NCBI RefSeq assembly: GCF_000178855.1
Contig: NZ_ADVG01000003.1
Location: forward strand, 2,467,341 to 2,531,340
Reading direction: 5' to 3'
DNA: 64,000 nt
From: Ktedonobacter racemifer DSM 44963
GTDB lineage: Bacteria > Chloroflexota > Ktedonobacteria > Ktedonobacterales > Ktedonobacteraceae
This document shows, piece after piece, positions 35,731 through 45,640 of this stretch. Each line of letters starts with the position of its first letter. The stretch's first letter is position 1. The position numbers were made by a program, and so were the translations under genes. The notes beneath the pieces are model-generated. The model saw nothing but the letters and a program-made list of their open reading frames with translations, made no database searches and was not told the origin of the DNA.

Positions 35731-36331
35731 GCGCGCGTTGTACCGCGGGAAATCGTACCTATTGGTATGATTTCCATCCTCGCGTCTCTCGACCATTCTG
35801 AAAACGGTATTGTCAACTTAATCAAAACTGTGGAGCTTATACATGAGAAAGGGACCGCAAAGTGGGGATAGCGCCCTTTTTCTGGCCCTGGTTACTGGAG
35901 AATCATGGCTCATGTGGCGTCGAAGTGGTGAAAGCTCATCAACAGAATTTTTTACGTTGACAATACCCTCGCGTCCCCATCACGGATACCGTGACTTTTC
36001 CCTGGCTCCTCTCCCTTGATGGTTCGCGTGACAACGCGAAGCCAACGCTTCCTTCGACGCGCTTCGTTGCGCGATCTGGATACAGAAGACTCACATCATC
36101 AACGCGGCTCATTCATCAACCCATCCAATAACAGGGGGGGCCAACAAGACCTTTTCCCTACCATTCTGATGGAGCGTTCTGCGTTTTGATGAAGCGTGCA
36201 GCTCGCCTTTCACCGTCTTCCGAGACTCACACTTCATAGTGCATCCCCCCTTTTTCAGAGGCGCCGCAGGCGGCGTGAGTGAAGTTCCTGAGTAGTGAGG
36301 AAAAATAATAAAGGAGATACATACTAGATGC
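35731..36331. other. 600-bp region without a recognised gene
   Basis: Open frames here look like chance. GC-rich short palindromes (GCGCCGCAGGCGGCG near 36260; CGACGCGCTTCGTTGCGCGA near 36056) suggest decayed insertion-element ends. This is the convergent gap between the sugar operon and the purine operon, so terminators are expected. Confidence 0.4.
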
Positions 36332-36748
36332 TTACATGCTCTCAAAGAGAATGTCTTGCGCTCCCTCCCAGAGCACTTTCTTTCCCAAATCTTTGAACTG
36401 TTCATTCCCAGAAATAATGGTTAAGAAATGATTGCCAGCTAACTGACCTACCTTACTGGCAAACATAGCTGATCCATAAGGAAACAGGATCTCAGTCTCA
36501 CTGTATCCACCGGGATAAAGGAGCAACTGACCCGCACTCGGATGACTGGTATGGTTCTCAAAGTCAACACCAATGTTGAAATCACCTAGGGGAATCCAGG
36601 CAGCCTCCCCACTCCAACGTGCATGAATCACTTTGTTTTGAAACGGGAGAAGTTTGCTAAAAGCCTGGCACGTTTTGGGTGCATCCTCCTCTTCAATACG
36701 AGCAATAAATTCAAATTGATTACCAACTATTATGCGTAATTTACTCAT
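36332..36748 (-). CDS. DUF3830 family protein (cyclophilin-like fold)
   Basis: A 138-residue protein with the DUF3830 pattern: FEFIARIEEEDAPKTCQAF at the N terminus, VIHARWSGEAAWIPLGDF, and PSAGQLLLYPGGYSETEILF. The family has a cyclophilin-like barrel and often lies in purine, hydantoin or allantoin gene clusters, where its role is unknown. It is the last gene of the purine-degradation operon here, 46 bases after the xanthine-dehydrogenase-like subunit gene. Confidence 0.85.
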   Translation of the reverse strand: MSKLRIIVGNQFEFIARIEEEDAPKTCQAFSKLLPFQNKVIHARWSGEAAWIPLGDFNIGVDFENHTSHPSAGQLLLYPGGYSETEILFPYGSAMFASKVGQLAGNHFLTIISGNEQFKDLGKKVLWEGAQDILFESM

Positions 36749-36794
36749 CGACTTTACCTTTTAACCTCCTACTAAAACTATCAAAAGAAGAATG

Positions 36795-38999
36795 TTACGT
36801 AGTTTCTCGCTCCCGATCGGCCTTCATAGAAATTGCTTTCAAAACACGTTCGGGCGTCATTGGCTGTTGCGTTAACCAGACGCCGGTTGCTTCATGAATA
36901 GCGTGAGCAACCGCGGCAGCAAAAGGTACCAACGGCATTTCCGCCATACCTCGTGCCCCAAAGGGTCCATGAGGATCTCCAAGTTCTAGAATGACGGGTG
37001 TGATCTCAACTGGCATGTCAAGGACAGTCGGTAAAAGATAGGTACTCAAATGAGAAGTGAGAACACGTCCATTCTGCACCTGAAAGTGCTCCAAAAGCGC
37101 ATAACCTAGCGCCTGCGCCAGACATCCTTCTACCTGACCAGTAACCTGCTGCATATTAATTGCCTTACCAACATCGTGCACGCTGATGACACGCAGTACC
37201 TGCACTTGACCAGTCAGCAGATTTACCTCTACTTCAACAGCCTGTGCCGCATAACCATAACAATAATTCGGCGTGCCAGTATAGGTAGCAGGATCAATGG
37301 GCGTTGTAGCTGGTGCCTGGTACTGCACAGTTGCTCGCGCCTGATAATCATCCACATAACTCCACTGCTCACGCGCTTGCTTAGCGGCATCATGGACAGC
37401 GCGACCAGCCATAAAGGTGAGGCGCGAAGCCGAAGCACTACCCGCATTTGGTGCTTCATGACTGTCATCACAAATTAAGGTAATGTTGTCGGGTGATAAT
37501 TTGAGGACCTCCGCCGCAATCTGCCGTAACGCCATTTGCGACCCCTGCCCAACATCAGCCGCTCCGATACGGATTTCCGCTCGCTCTAATTCCGCTTCGC
37601 CAAAAAGATCTACGGTCGCCGTGGAGCGATCTTGAAAGCCAAATGAATAACCAACATTTTTGATACCACAGGCCAGGCCGATGCCACGTCGTAGATGTGC
37701 TTCTGCAGGCTGTTTCGCACGGAACGGCTCTCGACTTACCCGTTCATAGCCCCACCGCAGGCGTACCTCCTCAAGACAACGTTCAAGGGCAGGAGTGGAA
37801 CTAACTCCTTCTGGCAGAGGTAAATTCGTGGGCTCAAGGCTCCCCTCACGATAAAGGTTACGCAGACGTAACTCAGCGGGATCCATATCCAAAGCTTGAG
37901 CCAGGCGCGTGACCATAGTTTCGCACGCAAAATGAGCCTGAGGAGCACCAAAACCGCGAAAAGCTCCACTAGGTAGATTGTTGGTGTAGACGGCATACGC
38001 ATCTACAAAAATATTAGGGATTTCATATGCTCCAGTGACGAATACTGCGATATCTTTGACAACTTCGACACTTGTAGAGGCATATGCTCCCCCATCAGCG
38101 ATGGCTTTCGCCTTAACTGCGGTAATTTGGCCCGCTCGCGTAGCACCCCAACGGCAATAAATATGTACAGGATGCCGCTTGTGATGAGCAATGATCGATT
38201 CTTCACGGCTCCAGACAAGCGCGACCGGATGGCGAAGTTTCCAGGCTGCCAGCGCGAGAAGATGTTGAATTGAGAGATCCTCACGTCCGCCAAACGCCCC
38301 CCCAATAGCTGCATAGCGCACAATTACGGACTCTTCCGGTAATTCTAATATAGCCGCAATCTGCCGGCGATCCTCATGCAACCACTGGCCAGCGGACACT
38401 ATGACGACGCGCCCCTGCTCATCGATATAAGCCATACCTGCTTCGGGTTGTAAAAACGCATGCTCCTGCCAGGATGTCGTAAATGTTTCTTCGAGGACGA
38501 CATCCGCCTGTGCAAAGCCCTGATGAGTATCACCTTTCCGTAGAGGAAAATGAAAAAGTTGATTGCTCCCTCGCTCCTGATGAACCAGCGGCGCATCCGG
38601 AGCCAATGCAGTATGCACATCGGTAACAGCAGGCAGATCTTCGTAGGTAACTCGTACATACTGGGCGCCTCGTATTGCTGCTTGCTTTGTCCTAGCAACA
38701 ACTACTGCAACCTTATCCCCTTCGAAGCGCACCACATCATCACAGAGCACCGGCTGGTCGGCTTCAATCAAGCCAAACGCGTTATACGGTACATCCCGTG
38801 CGGTCAACACAGCAATGACATCCGGCTGCGCTAGGGCTTCACTTGTATCGATGGCAAGGATACGAGCATGAGGGCGCAGCGCGAAAACGACCTGAAGCTG
38901 GTACATATCTGGTTTCACCAGGTCAGCGGGATAATGGCTTTCTCCGGTAACTTTGCTAAAAGCATCGGAACGTGGCAAAGCAGTGCCTATGATACTCAT
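36795..38999 (-). CDS. xanthine dehydrogenase-type molybdopterin-binding subunit
   Basis: A 734-residue large subunit of the xanthine dehydrogenase/aldehyde oxidase family. The a/b hammerhead domain covers about residues 15-120. Molybdopterin-binding motifs are GGAFGGRED (about 230), RGFGAPQAHFACE (about 340) and VGQGSQMALRQIAAEVL, and the catalytic glutamate fits GARGMAEMPLVP near residue 695. With the FAD/2Fe-2S subunit, whose gene overlaps it by four bases, it should oxidise hypoxanthine or xanthine to urate, matching the uricase genes upstream. A CO- or aldehyde-type substrate cannot be excluded from sequence alone. Confidence 0.9.
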   Translation of the reverse strand: MSIIGTALPRSDAFSKVTGESHYPADLVKPDMYQLQVVFALRPHARILAIDTSEALAQPDVIAVLTARDVPYNAFGLIEADQPVLCDDVVRFEGDKVAVVVARTKQAAIRGAQYVRVTYEDLPAVTDVHTALAPDAPLVHQERGSNQLFHFPLRKGDTHQGFAQADVVLEETFTTSWQEHAFLQPEAGMAYIDEQGRVVIVSAGQWLHEDRRQIAAILELPEESVIVRYAAIGGAFGGREDLSIQHLLALAAWKLRHPVALVWSREESIIAHHKRHPVHIYCRWGATRAGQITAVKAKAIADGGAYASTSVEVVKDIAVFVTGAYEIPNIFVDAYAVYTNNLPSGAFRGFGAPQAHFACETMVTRLAQALDMDPAELRLRNLYREGSLEPTNLPLPEGVSSTPALERCLEEVRLRWGYERVSREPFRAKQPAEAHLRRGIGLACGIKNVGYSFGFQDRSTATVDLFGEAELERAEIRIGAADVGQGSQMALRQIAAEVLKLSPDNITLICDDSHEAPNAGSASASRLTFMAGRAVHDAAKQAREQWSYVDDYQARATVQYQAPATTPIDPATYTGTPNYCYGYAAQAVEVEVNLLTGQVQVLRVISVHDVGKAINMQQVTGQVEGCLAQALGYALLEHFQVQNGRVLTSHLSTYLLPTVLDMPVEITPVILELGDPHGPFGARGMAEMPLVPFAAAVAHAIHEATGVWLTQQPMTPERVLKAISMKADRERETT

Positions 39000-40396
39000 C
39001 GTTCTTGACCTCCCGCCTGAGGTTGTGCCAGAGCATCCAGAATTTTACGATAACCAGTACAACGACAGATATTTCCGCTGAGCGCACTACGCATTTGCTC
39101 CTCATTGGGAGAAGGACACTCGTCCAGTAGTTTCGCTCCCGCCATAAGCATGCCAGGAATACAAAAACCACATTGAACAGCCGCGCTGTCAATAAAAGCT
39201 TGCTGTAGAGGATGCAGTTGTCCGGACGTACCCAGACCTTCAATCGTGGTTACTGATCGTTGATGTACCTGGACAGCTGGCACTAGGCAGGACATGACTA
39301 CCTGCCCATCTAACCAAACAGAACAAGCGCCACATTCTCCTTCAGCACATCCTTCCTTCGTCCCTGTCAGACGCGCATCTTCTCGTAATAGATTGAGCAA
39401 TGTTTTCTGTTGTGCATTAGAAAAACTATATGACCGACCATTAATAATTGTTTCGATGGTGCCACGGAAAGGGACAACTTCACTCCCTTGCGCATACGCA
39501 TCGACAATTGTCTCAAGCAAGATTGGACGAGACCGTGTATCACGCTCTTTCCTGGAAAGCGTCACCAGTCCTTGCTCGAGCAGATTTGTTACTGTAAGCA
39601 AACGATATGCAGCGGAGGCGCGCACATCATCAATAGGTGCGCAATCATGCACGACGAGTTGTGCTGCTTGCTGACAAATGGCGGCTTGTAATCTTTTCCC
39701 TAGCAGAAATTTCTCCACGTTCATCGCACGCACGACGGTAGGCGCGACACAGCCAAGCGTAATACGAGCATCACACACGAAATCGCCTTCAAATGAGAGC
39801 ATCAATGCAAGATTAATAACAGAGATAGCCTGTGCGCGTCGTAGACCTAATTTACTAAAGAGCCCACGCCGTTCAGCAGCGACGATAGGTACGCGAATCT
39901 CTCGCAAGAACTCATTACTTCGTAGTTCCGTCCGACGTACGCCACGGTAAAATTGACACAATGGTATTACTCGCTCACCAGCACTGGTAGCAAGCACCAG
40001 TTCGGAGTCCAGAGCCAGTAGTGGAGGAATGGTATCATTCGCAGGCGAAGCCGTCAGGATATTACCGGCAACCGTCGCCCGGGTGCGGATCTGTGGAGCT
40101 CCCACTTCACGACATGCCTGAACCAGTGGAATGGCATACTCCTGACAGAGAGAGGATTGCAGAATATCGTTATGAGTTGTCAGTGCCCCCATAGAAAGAT
40201 AATGATCATTGATTCGTATGTACTTAAGTTCACGCAGCGCACTGACATCAATAAGTGTCGTTGCCGGCCTCACACCGCGTTGAAGTTCCACTAACACATC
40301 TGTGCCACCCGCGACAAGTCGCGCTTCCGCACCATATTGTTGCAGAAGTTCTAACGTTTCAACCATGGTGGTTGGTTGTAGACATGTCTGCCACAT
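38996..40396 (-). CDS. xanthine dehydrogenase-type FAD and 2Fe-2S subunit (fused)
   Basis: A 466-residue fusion. The FAD-binding domain is first (about 1-290; AGGTDVLVELQ, TVAGNILTASPANDTIPPLL), the 2Fe-2S ferredoxin-like part second (about 305-460; CAEGECGACSVWLDG and SC, then CGFCIPGMLMA and CRCTGYRKILD). Most bacteria keep these as two subunits, and in eukaryotic XDH the Fe-S part comes first, so this order is a notable fusion. It carries electrons from the molybdenum subunit to NAD or another acceptor. Confidence 0.92.
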   Translation of the reverse strand: MWQTCLQPTTMVETLELLQQYGAEARLVAGGTDVLVELQRGVRPATTLIDVSALRELKYIRINDHYLSMGALTTHNDILQSSLCQEYAIPLVQACREVGAPQIRTRATVAGNILTASPANDTIPPLLALDSELVLATSAGERVIPLCQFYRGVRRTELRSNEFLREIRVPIVAAERRGLFSKLGLRRAQAISVINLALMLSFEGDFVCDARITLGCVAPTVVRAMNVEKFLLGKRLQAAICQQAAQLVVHDCAPIDDVRASAAYRLLTVTNLLEQGLVTLSRKERDTRSRPILLETIVDAYAQGSEVVPFRGTIETIINGRSYSFSNAQQKTLLNLLREDARLTGTKEGCAEGECGACSVWLDGQVVMSCLVPAVQVHQRSVTTIEGLGTSGQLHPLQQAFIDSAAVQCGFCIPGMLMAGAKLLDECPSPNEEQMRSALSGNICRCTGYRKILDALAQPQAGGQER

Positions 40397-40418
40397 AAAA
40401 CAACCTTCTTTCTTCTAC

Positions 40419-41774
40419 CTACGCAATTCCTGGCGTAAGCAACCGCCCCTTCACACCCTCACGAAACACTCCACCCTGATACACAGTCACACCACGTACC
40501 AGTGTGCGTACCACTCTCCCCCGCATAGTCCTCCCTATAAATGGGCTATGTGCATGGCGATAGTGAAGATCTTCCGCTTGCAGCATCGTCTGCGACTGTA
40601 AATCCACGAATACCAGGTCCGCATCAGATCCCACAGCCAACTGTCCTTTTTGTGGTATGTGAAAGCGTCGCGCCACAGCCGCAGAGGCTAGTGAGACAAG
40701 CAATGATAATGGAATTTCACGGGCCACATAGCCCTCTGTGAGCAATAGTTGTAGCAAAGATTGACAACCAGAGATACCACCCCAGACCTGAAAAAAGTTA
40801 TCAGTGGCTTTCATCGAAGCAGGTGCAGGTGAATGATCCGAACTGATCAACTGGATATTCCCTTCACGCACTTGCTGCCACAATAACTCCTGTTCGCTTC
40901 GGGCACGCAAAGGAGGAGCACACTTCGCAACTGCCCCCAATCGCTCAACATCATCCTCAGTGAGAACCAGGTAATGCGGACAGGTTTCACAACTCACATC
41001 CACCCCTCGTTCACGAGCTTCAGCAATCAGAGCAACGCCACTTCCGCAACTTACGTGCACAATATGGAGCGCACAGCCAGTCTCCTCAGCGATGCTGATT
41101 GCACGCGTAATCGCATGTAATTCCGCAACAACGGGGCGAGAGCCAAGATAATCGCGCACGCCTGTACGGCCTTCAGCCATAGCCTTACGGGCTAATTCGC
41201 TCGTCATCAGGTCGTCTTCAGCGTGCACCGCGACCAGTTTTCCTAACAGTGCTGCTTGCTGCATACCTTTAGAAAGCACATCATCATCGACTGACGAAAA
41301 ATCCTCTATGCCACTCTGACTCATAAATGCTTTATAGCCAACGACTCCACATGCCGCCAATTCCTCAAGTTTGGAGAGATTCTCCGGGACCAGCCCACCC
41401 CAAAGTGCGAAATCAACCAGCGCCGACGCTTCTGCCGCTTTTCGCTTCAATGTGAAGCTTTTTGCATCCAGTGTTGGTGGTGAAGCGTTTAGAGGCATGT
41501 CAAAAAATGTGGTCGTCCCACCCGCAGCAAGAGCCCTCGTACCAGTTGCAAAGCCTTCCCATTCTGTACGTCCTGGTTCATTGAAATGAACGTGCGCATC
41601 TATCACACCTGGAAAAATGTGCAGACCCTGAGCGTCAATCTCTGCGCGAGCGCTACCTTCTAACTGTGGTCCAATCGCACGCAATCTACCTGCCTCTACC
41701 GCAATATCAGCAACTTCCATGCCAAGTGGTGTCACCAGCGTCCCATTGCGAATCAAGAGATCATATACGCTCAT
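40419..41774 (-). CDS. allB: allantoinase
   Basis: A 451-residue cyclic amidohydrolase that opens the allantoin ring to allantoate. Metal ligands: DAHVHFNEPGR (about 59-69), the carboxylated lysine in GYKAFMS (about 146), HAEDD (about 184), HIVHVSC (about 239) and the aspartate in SSDHSPAP (about 314). Length fits AllB. The start overlaps the end of allC by 14 bases, indicating one operon. A dihydropyrimidinase is the main alternative; the neighbouring genes favour allantoinase. Confidence 0.92.
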   Translation of the reverse strand: MSVYDLLIRNGTLVTPLGMEVADIAVEAGRLRAIGPQLEGSARAEIDAQGLHIFPGVIDAHVHFNEPGRTEWEGFATGTRALAAGGTTTFFDMPLNASPPTLDAKSFTLKRKAAEASALVDFALWGGLVPENLSKLEELAACGVVGYKAFMSQSGIEDFSSVDDDVLSKGMQQAALLGKLVAVHAEDDLMTSELARKAMAEGRTGVRDYLGSRPVVAELHAITRAISIAEETGCALHIVHVSCGSGVALIAEARERGVDVSCETCPHYLVLTEDDVERLGAVAKCAPPLRARSEQELLWQQVREGNIQLISSDHSPAPASMKATDNFFQVWGGISGCQSLLQLLLTEGYVAREIPLSLLVSLASAAVARRFHIPQKGQLAVGSDADLVFVDLQSQTMLQAEDLHYRHAHSPFIGRTMRGRVVRTLVRGVTVYQGGVFREGVKGRLLTPGIA

Positions 41775-43029
41775 CTTCTACCTCTTTCGCGGTCAGTTTT
41801 AGAAAGCGCTCTAGAGCGACAATCGCCGCTGCTACGTCTTCCTCCAGGACCGATTCCGCGGGATGATGACTGATGCCCCCTTTGCAACGCACAAACAACA
41901 TGGCAATGTCTGTCAATGTACTCATGGTCACCGCATCATGCCCTGCTCCACTGGGAAGCATAAAAACCGGATACTTCTCCTCTAGTAGAGCCTGTCGCCA
42001 ACGCTTGATCAAGCTAGGAGCGCAGGAGACAGTTGGACTACGCTGAACAGGTTGCCACGCCAATGTAATGCCTCGTTCTCTACAGATACGATCCACTCGT
42101 TCACGCAATTGGTCTGCATAAAGATCACGTTTCGTATCGTCTTCGTGACGTATATCCAGACTCAACGTAACCTCTCCGGGAATAACATTACTGGCACCGG
42201 GCTGCACCTGCAACTGACCCACCGTCGCAACCAATCCAGACTCACGCTGTCCCAGCATCTCAGCCGCCAGCACAAACTCAGCAGCCGCGCAGAGCGCATC
42301 ATGTCGTTGCTTCATAGGCAGAGTGCCCGCGTGACCTGCCTCACCCTTAAACGTTACAAGGATACGCTGTTGTCCAACAATACCAGTTACAACCGCTAGT
42401 GGCAGTTGCTTCGCTTCCAATACGGGTCCTTGTTCGATATGCACTTCACAATATCCGAGCAGCTCCTCGGGGGACCAGCGTGGCGACCTGAGGAGTGCAG
42501 GATCAGGATTTCCACCAAAAGCGCGCAGTGCATCCACCATTGCAATACCGTCTTCATCCCGCAACGCTAGAGCTTGCACATCGAACGTCCCCGTAATCGC
42601 TTTACTTCCGATATACACACTCTGGTAGCGCAGCCCCTCCTCCTCAGCGAATCCAAGCAACTCAATAGCAAAGGGCAAACGTTCACCACGGGCATACAAT
42701 CGTTCCAGACAAGCTAACGCGACAAGCACGCCGAGTAGACCATCGTATTTCCCCGCGTTCCGAACCGTATCCAGGTGAGAACCCAGCAACAATGTTTGCG
42801 CTCCCGCTCGATTGGATTCATAACGCCCAATCAAATTACCTACCGCATCAATCTGTACCGTCATTCCCGCTGTACGCATCCAATTGGCAAATAACTCATG
42901 AACCTGGTGCATAGGAGGTGTCGCGAAACGACGTGTCACACAACCTGCCTCCTCACTACAGGTAGCAAGCAAATCACAGCGCTCCATAACTGTATGGGCA
43001 ACGCTATCAGGCATCGCTATCTCTGACAT
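41761..43029 (-). CDS. allC: allantoate amidohydrolase (M20 family)
   Basis: A 422-residue Zn/Mn-dependent amidohydrolase of the HyuC/AllC group that splits ammonia from allantoate. Ligands fit GSHLDTVRNAGKYDG (about 82-96), EEEGLRYQ (about 126), HIEQGPVLE (about 192) and the final histidine in HHPAESV; GEAGHAGTLPM is the dimer-domain substrate motif. Four bases separate it from uraH. N-carbamoyl-amino acid hydrolases are close relatives, but the operon points to allantoate. Confidence 0.92.
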   Translation of the reverse strand: MSEIAMPDSVAHTVMERCDLLATCSEEAGCVTRRFATPPMHQVHELFANWMRTAGMTVQIDAVGNLIGRYESNRAGAQTLLLGSHLDTVRNAGKYDGLLGVLVALACLERLYARGERLPFAIELLGFAEEEGLRYQSVYIGSKAITGTFDVQALALRDEDGIAMVDALRAFGGNPDPALLRSPRWSPEELLGYCEVHIEQGPVLEAKQLPLAVVTGIVGQQRILVTFKGEAGHAGTLPMKQRHDALCAAAEFVLAAEMLGQRESGLVATVGQLQVQPGASNVIPGEVTLSLDIRHEDDTKRDLYADQLRERVDRICRERGITLAWQPVQRSPTVSCAPSLIKRWRQALLEEKYPVFMLPSGAGHDAVTMSTLTDIAMLFVRCKGGISHHPAESVLEEDVAAAIVALERFLKLTAKEVEDERI

Positions 43030-43032
43030 ACA

Positions 43033-43401
43033 CTAACTCCCCCTATAGGTACTATAGGCCCAGGGCGACACTAGCAAAGGTACATGATAGTGTGCCTCCA
43101 CGTCCGCAATACCAAAACGCACCGGTACCAAGTCAAGAAAAGGGGGGTTCGGTAGCAGCAGACCACGAGAGATAAAATAGGCATGCACCGCGAAAAGAAG
43201 TTCGTAATAACCCACGACAAGTTCCTCTCCTTGCAAGAGCGGAGTTGCCGTACGACCAGTATCTTTTGTATGCACGGTCTTCAAGAGTACTCGCTGCTCA
43301 TGCTCTCCTGATAGCGTCAGGCTCCAGAGCTGAATCTGCATATCAGCCGCAGGACAGCCATGCATCGTATCAAGAACATGTATCGTCAGCATGCCAGCCA
43401 T
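43033..43401 (-). CDS. uraH: 5-hydroxyisourate hydrolase
   Basis: A 122-residue transthyretin-like protein that hydrolyses 5-hydroxyisourate to OHCU. It has the N-terminal HVLDTMHGCPAADMQIQLW, the catalytic histidine in AHYHVPLLVSPWAYSTY and the diagnostic C-terminal YRGS. It forms a tetramer in the cytosol in known cases. Lies between the uricase and allantoate amidohydrolase genes. Confidence 0.96.
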   Translation of the reverse strand: MAGMLTIHVLDTMHGCPAADMQIQLWSLTLSGEHEQRVLLKTVHTKDTGRTATPLLQGEELVVGYYELLFAVHAYFISRGLLLPNPPFLDLVPVRFGIADVEAHYHVPLLVSPWAYSTYRGS

Positions 43402-43449
43402 AAGACTATCCCCAAACTACCAATAAACTCACGATAATGAAAAAAAAGA

Positions 43450-44391
43450 TCATACCTTTCGACTCAGCGTTAATTTAATATCACCATAGGCCGTAAAAGG
43501 ATCAGTATAGACTTTTACCTTATCATCCGATTCGGAGGTCATCACCAGGTCACGAGTATAATTTTGCGCGTCAAAACTGACTGTAGCCAGTTGTGGGAAA
43601 CGCTCAAGCAGGCGACATCCCATCTCATGCACTAGGTGCTGGATTGACTCACTCACGAAATCATCGAATACGACCTGAACGACATCACGCACCTGCTCAG
43701 CGGGGACATAGCCAGACATGTCCGCATTCAAGAGTGAAGCCGCATTAGTATAGGTCCAGTACACATTCAGATGAATAAAGAGTGGACGGTCAACGCGCTC
43801 AGCCAGGGTCGTATATTCATCACGAATAAAACTTGTAAAAGCACTGCCAGTAACCTTAAATAATTCCATATTAATACGTCCGCAACGATGGGTAGTCATG
43901 ACCGGCTGTTCACCATCGTGCGTGAATGCCATCGTTGCCACAGCAACATCATTGTGCGAACGAGAGAATAATACCGCGCTCTCAGTAATCCCTTTCCCAT
44001 CCTGTCCTGGTCGTTGGATAGGTAGAAACGAGAGTTCGCGTGCGGAGAGACTCAAATTCTCAATCTGGGGATAGGTGAGCAGAAACCGTCGGCCAAGGTG
44101 ATCGAGAAGTTGTTCAAGCGTAGAACCCTCAAAGTGTAATCCCTGGTGTAGAATAAAATTCTTCATACTGTCGGTCGCAACGACATTCCGATTATCACCC
44201 TCTGTATAGGAAGGTAAAAAATTGCGACCAGTAACCTCAACATCGACCTCGGTCGCAAAGAGTATATTAGAACGACCGGTGTAGGTCGATTCCGGAATTG
44301 CCTGAATACCGGACAACGGTTGAGCATAGACACGATACAGTGGGACGCGGATTTTCCCGTAGCTGATAGCGAAGTCATAACTCCTGTCCAT
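43450..44391 (-). CDS. urate oxidase (uricase)
   Basis: A 313-residue cofactor-free uricase. YGKIRVPLYRV near residue 11 carries the catalytic lysine, VVATDSMKNFIL the conserved threonine-aspartate-serine, and the second T-fold repeat follows with its HRC and NxY motifs. Product is 5-hydroxyisourate, the substrate of UraH. I use MDRSYDF; a start 15 codons upstream adds a cysteine-rich stretch without a ribosome site. An AAAGGG precedes the chosen ATG. Confidence 0.93.
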   Translation of the reverse strand: MDRSYDFAISYGKIRVPLYRVYAQPLSGIQAIPESTYTGRSNILFATEVDVEVTGRNFLPSYTEGDNRNVVATDSMKNFILHQGLHFEGSTLEQLLDHLGRRFLLTYPQIENLSLSARELSFLPIQRPGQDGKGITESAVLFSRSHNDVAVATMAFTHDGEQPVMTTHRCGRINMELFKVTGSAFTSFIRDEYTTLAERVDRPLFIHLNVYWTYTNAASLLNADMSGYVPAEQVRDVVQVVFDDFVSESIQHLVHEMGCRLLERFPQLATVSFDAQNYTRDLVMTSESDDKVKVYTDPFTAYGDIKLTLSRKV

Positions 44392-44496
44392 GACATACCC
44401 TTTAGTGTAAAAATAAGAGCAAGAATTGGGCAACAAAGCTGGCTAGAAGTCGCATCTCGATCTCATATCCTCATCAACGCATCTCAAGCAGCGCAA

Positions 44497-45048
44497 TCAA
44501 TGTGCCGTATCATCGGATTTAGTGTGCACTGTGCACACTAAATCCTGTAAGCGCAAAGCACAGATTTTCGCGACTTCACCCAGGGCAATGGTAATTTCTT
44601 GCTCACGTGTATGTTGCAGGCGCGTAACAAAACCGGCCAGGATACTATCCTTTTTGTTCTCGCGTGCACAAATAACAAATGGGAAACCAAAACGAGCACG
44701 ATAAGCCTGATTGTAGCGTTGAAAGTTCGCAATCTCTTCAGGCGTGAGACGATCAAGGCCAGCAGCAGCCTGTTCGCCCGTGGAAGCAGGAGAAAGTGTT
44801 CCAGCTAGAGCAGCTTGCCCCACCAGATCTGGATGCGCACATAACAACGCAACCTGTTGCTCAACTGGAGGCTGATACATAATGCTACACAATGTCTGAT
44901 AGAGCTGATCAACACTCTGAAAAGGGCGTGCGGACCATGCGCTGGCAACAATCCACGGTGGTCCCTCAAAGAGTCCACTCAACTCCTGAACAAAGGCACC
45001 CTTATCAAGAGCATTTATCTCTTGTAGGATAATCTTTTGTGTCGCCAT
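44497..45048 (-). CDS. uraD: OHCU decarboxylase
   Basis: A 183-residue 2-oxo-4-hydroxy-4-carboxy-5-ureidoimidazoline decarboxylase, giving S-allantoin. Family motifs: LCAHPDLVG (catalytic histidine), LTPEEIANFQRYNQAY and FGFPFVICAREN. ATG follows AAAGGAACCGGT. The protein normally ends soon after the LQDLV helix; here 12 further residues are encoded by a perfect 31-base palindrome. First gene of the minus-strand purine operon. Confidence 0.94.
   Translation of the reverse strand: MATQKIILQEINALDKGAFVQELSGLFEGPPWIVASAWSARPFQSVDQLYQTLCSIMYQPPVEQQVALLCAHPDLVGQAALAGTLSPASTGEQAAAGLDRLTPEEIANFQRYNQAYRARFGFPFVICARENKKDSILAGFVTRLQHTREQEITIALGEVAKICALRLQDLVCTVHTKSDDTAH
44515..44545. repeat. 31-bp perfect palindrome in the 3' end of uraD
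   Basis: GGATTTAGTGTGCAC and its reverse complement, with one base between. It lies within the last codons of uraD. No T run follows on the minus strand, so it is not a standard terminator. It may be a regulator-binding site or an mRNA-processing hairpin between uraD and uricase. Confidence 0.8.
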
Positions 45049-45640
45049 ACCGGTTCCTTTGAGTGAGCACAATGAAGGTTGAATGATTTATGGGGAGTAT
45101 CAATTGTGAGCACACGTCTTTCCAGTGCATCAATCACAAAGAGGCCCCTTTCATTCTTTACATCTTCATTAAGAGCCCTTAGCACAGATATGCAGGCATC
45201 ATAGGCTGCTCCCCATGCATAGGAAACATACTGGCTACCATCAGCATACCAACAGTGGTAAAATGCTCCATTGATTCAGCACAATCAGGACGTTACCATA
45301 TAACAGGTAATTAGAGATCTAGTATTGTGGAAAGAAATGAATCTAATACGTGGAAAGTCTTATTTCCATGCAGGCTAGTATACTCATAGGATTCACCTGT
45401 GTCAAGTAGAAAATGCGCGCATACCTATATAAAGCAAATAGCCTTTGCACGGCATGTATGGTAAAATAGAAACACAATATATTGAAACTGCATAGGGGGC
45501 GCGCCTTATGTCGCTCACAAAAAAACAGGATATGTTGCGACAAAACGGGCTAAACAGGAGATAAAAAAGCTTCCTATGCGATAGAGGTTTGACGTTGCTG
45601 CGATGAAACAGCCATTTATAGTGAAGACAGGAGAAAACAT
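45049..45640. promoter_or_regulatory. divergent intergenic region of the purine genes
   Basis: 590 bases separate uraD (minus) from the deaminase-like gene (plus). AT-rich, no convincing gene. It must hold the promoters of both units. A TTGACG near 45590 and a TATAGT near 45618 are too far apart (22 bases) for a normal promoter. No clear operator is visible. Confidence 0.5.

Noticed and set aside
44515-44545. Palindrome as an intrinsic terminator
   Set aside because: There is no U run on either strand, and the downstream uricase gene seems to be in the same operon.
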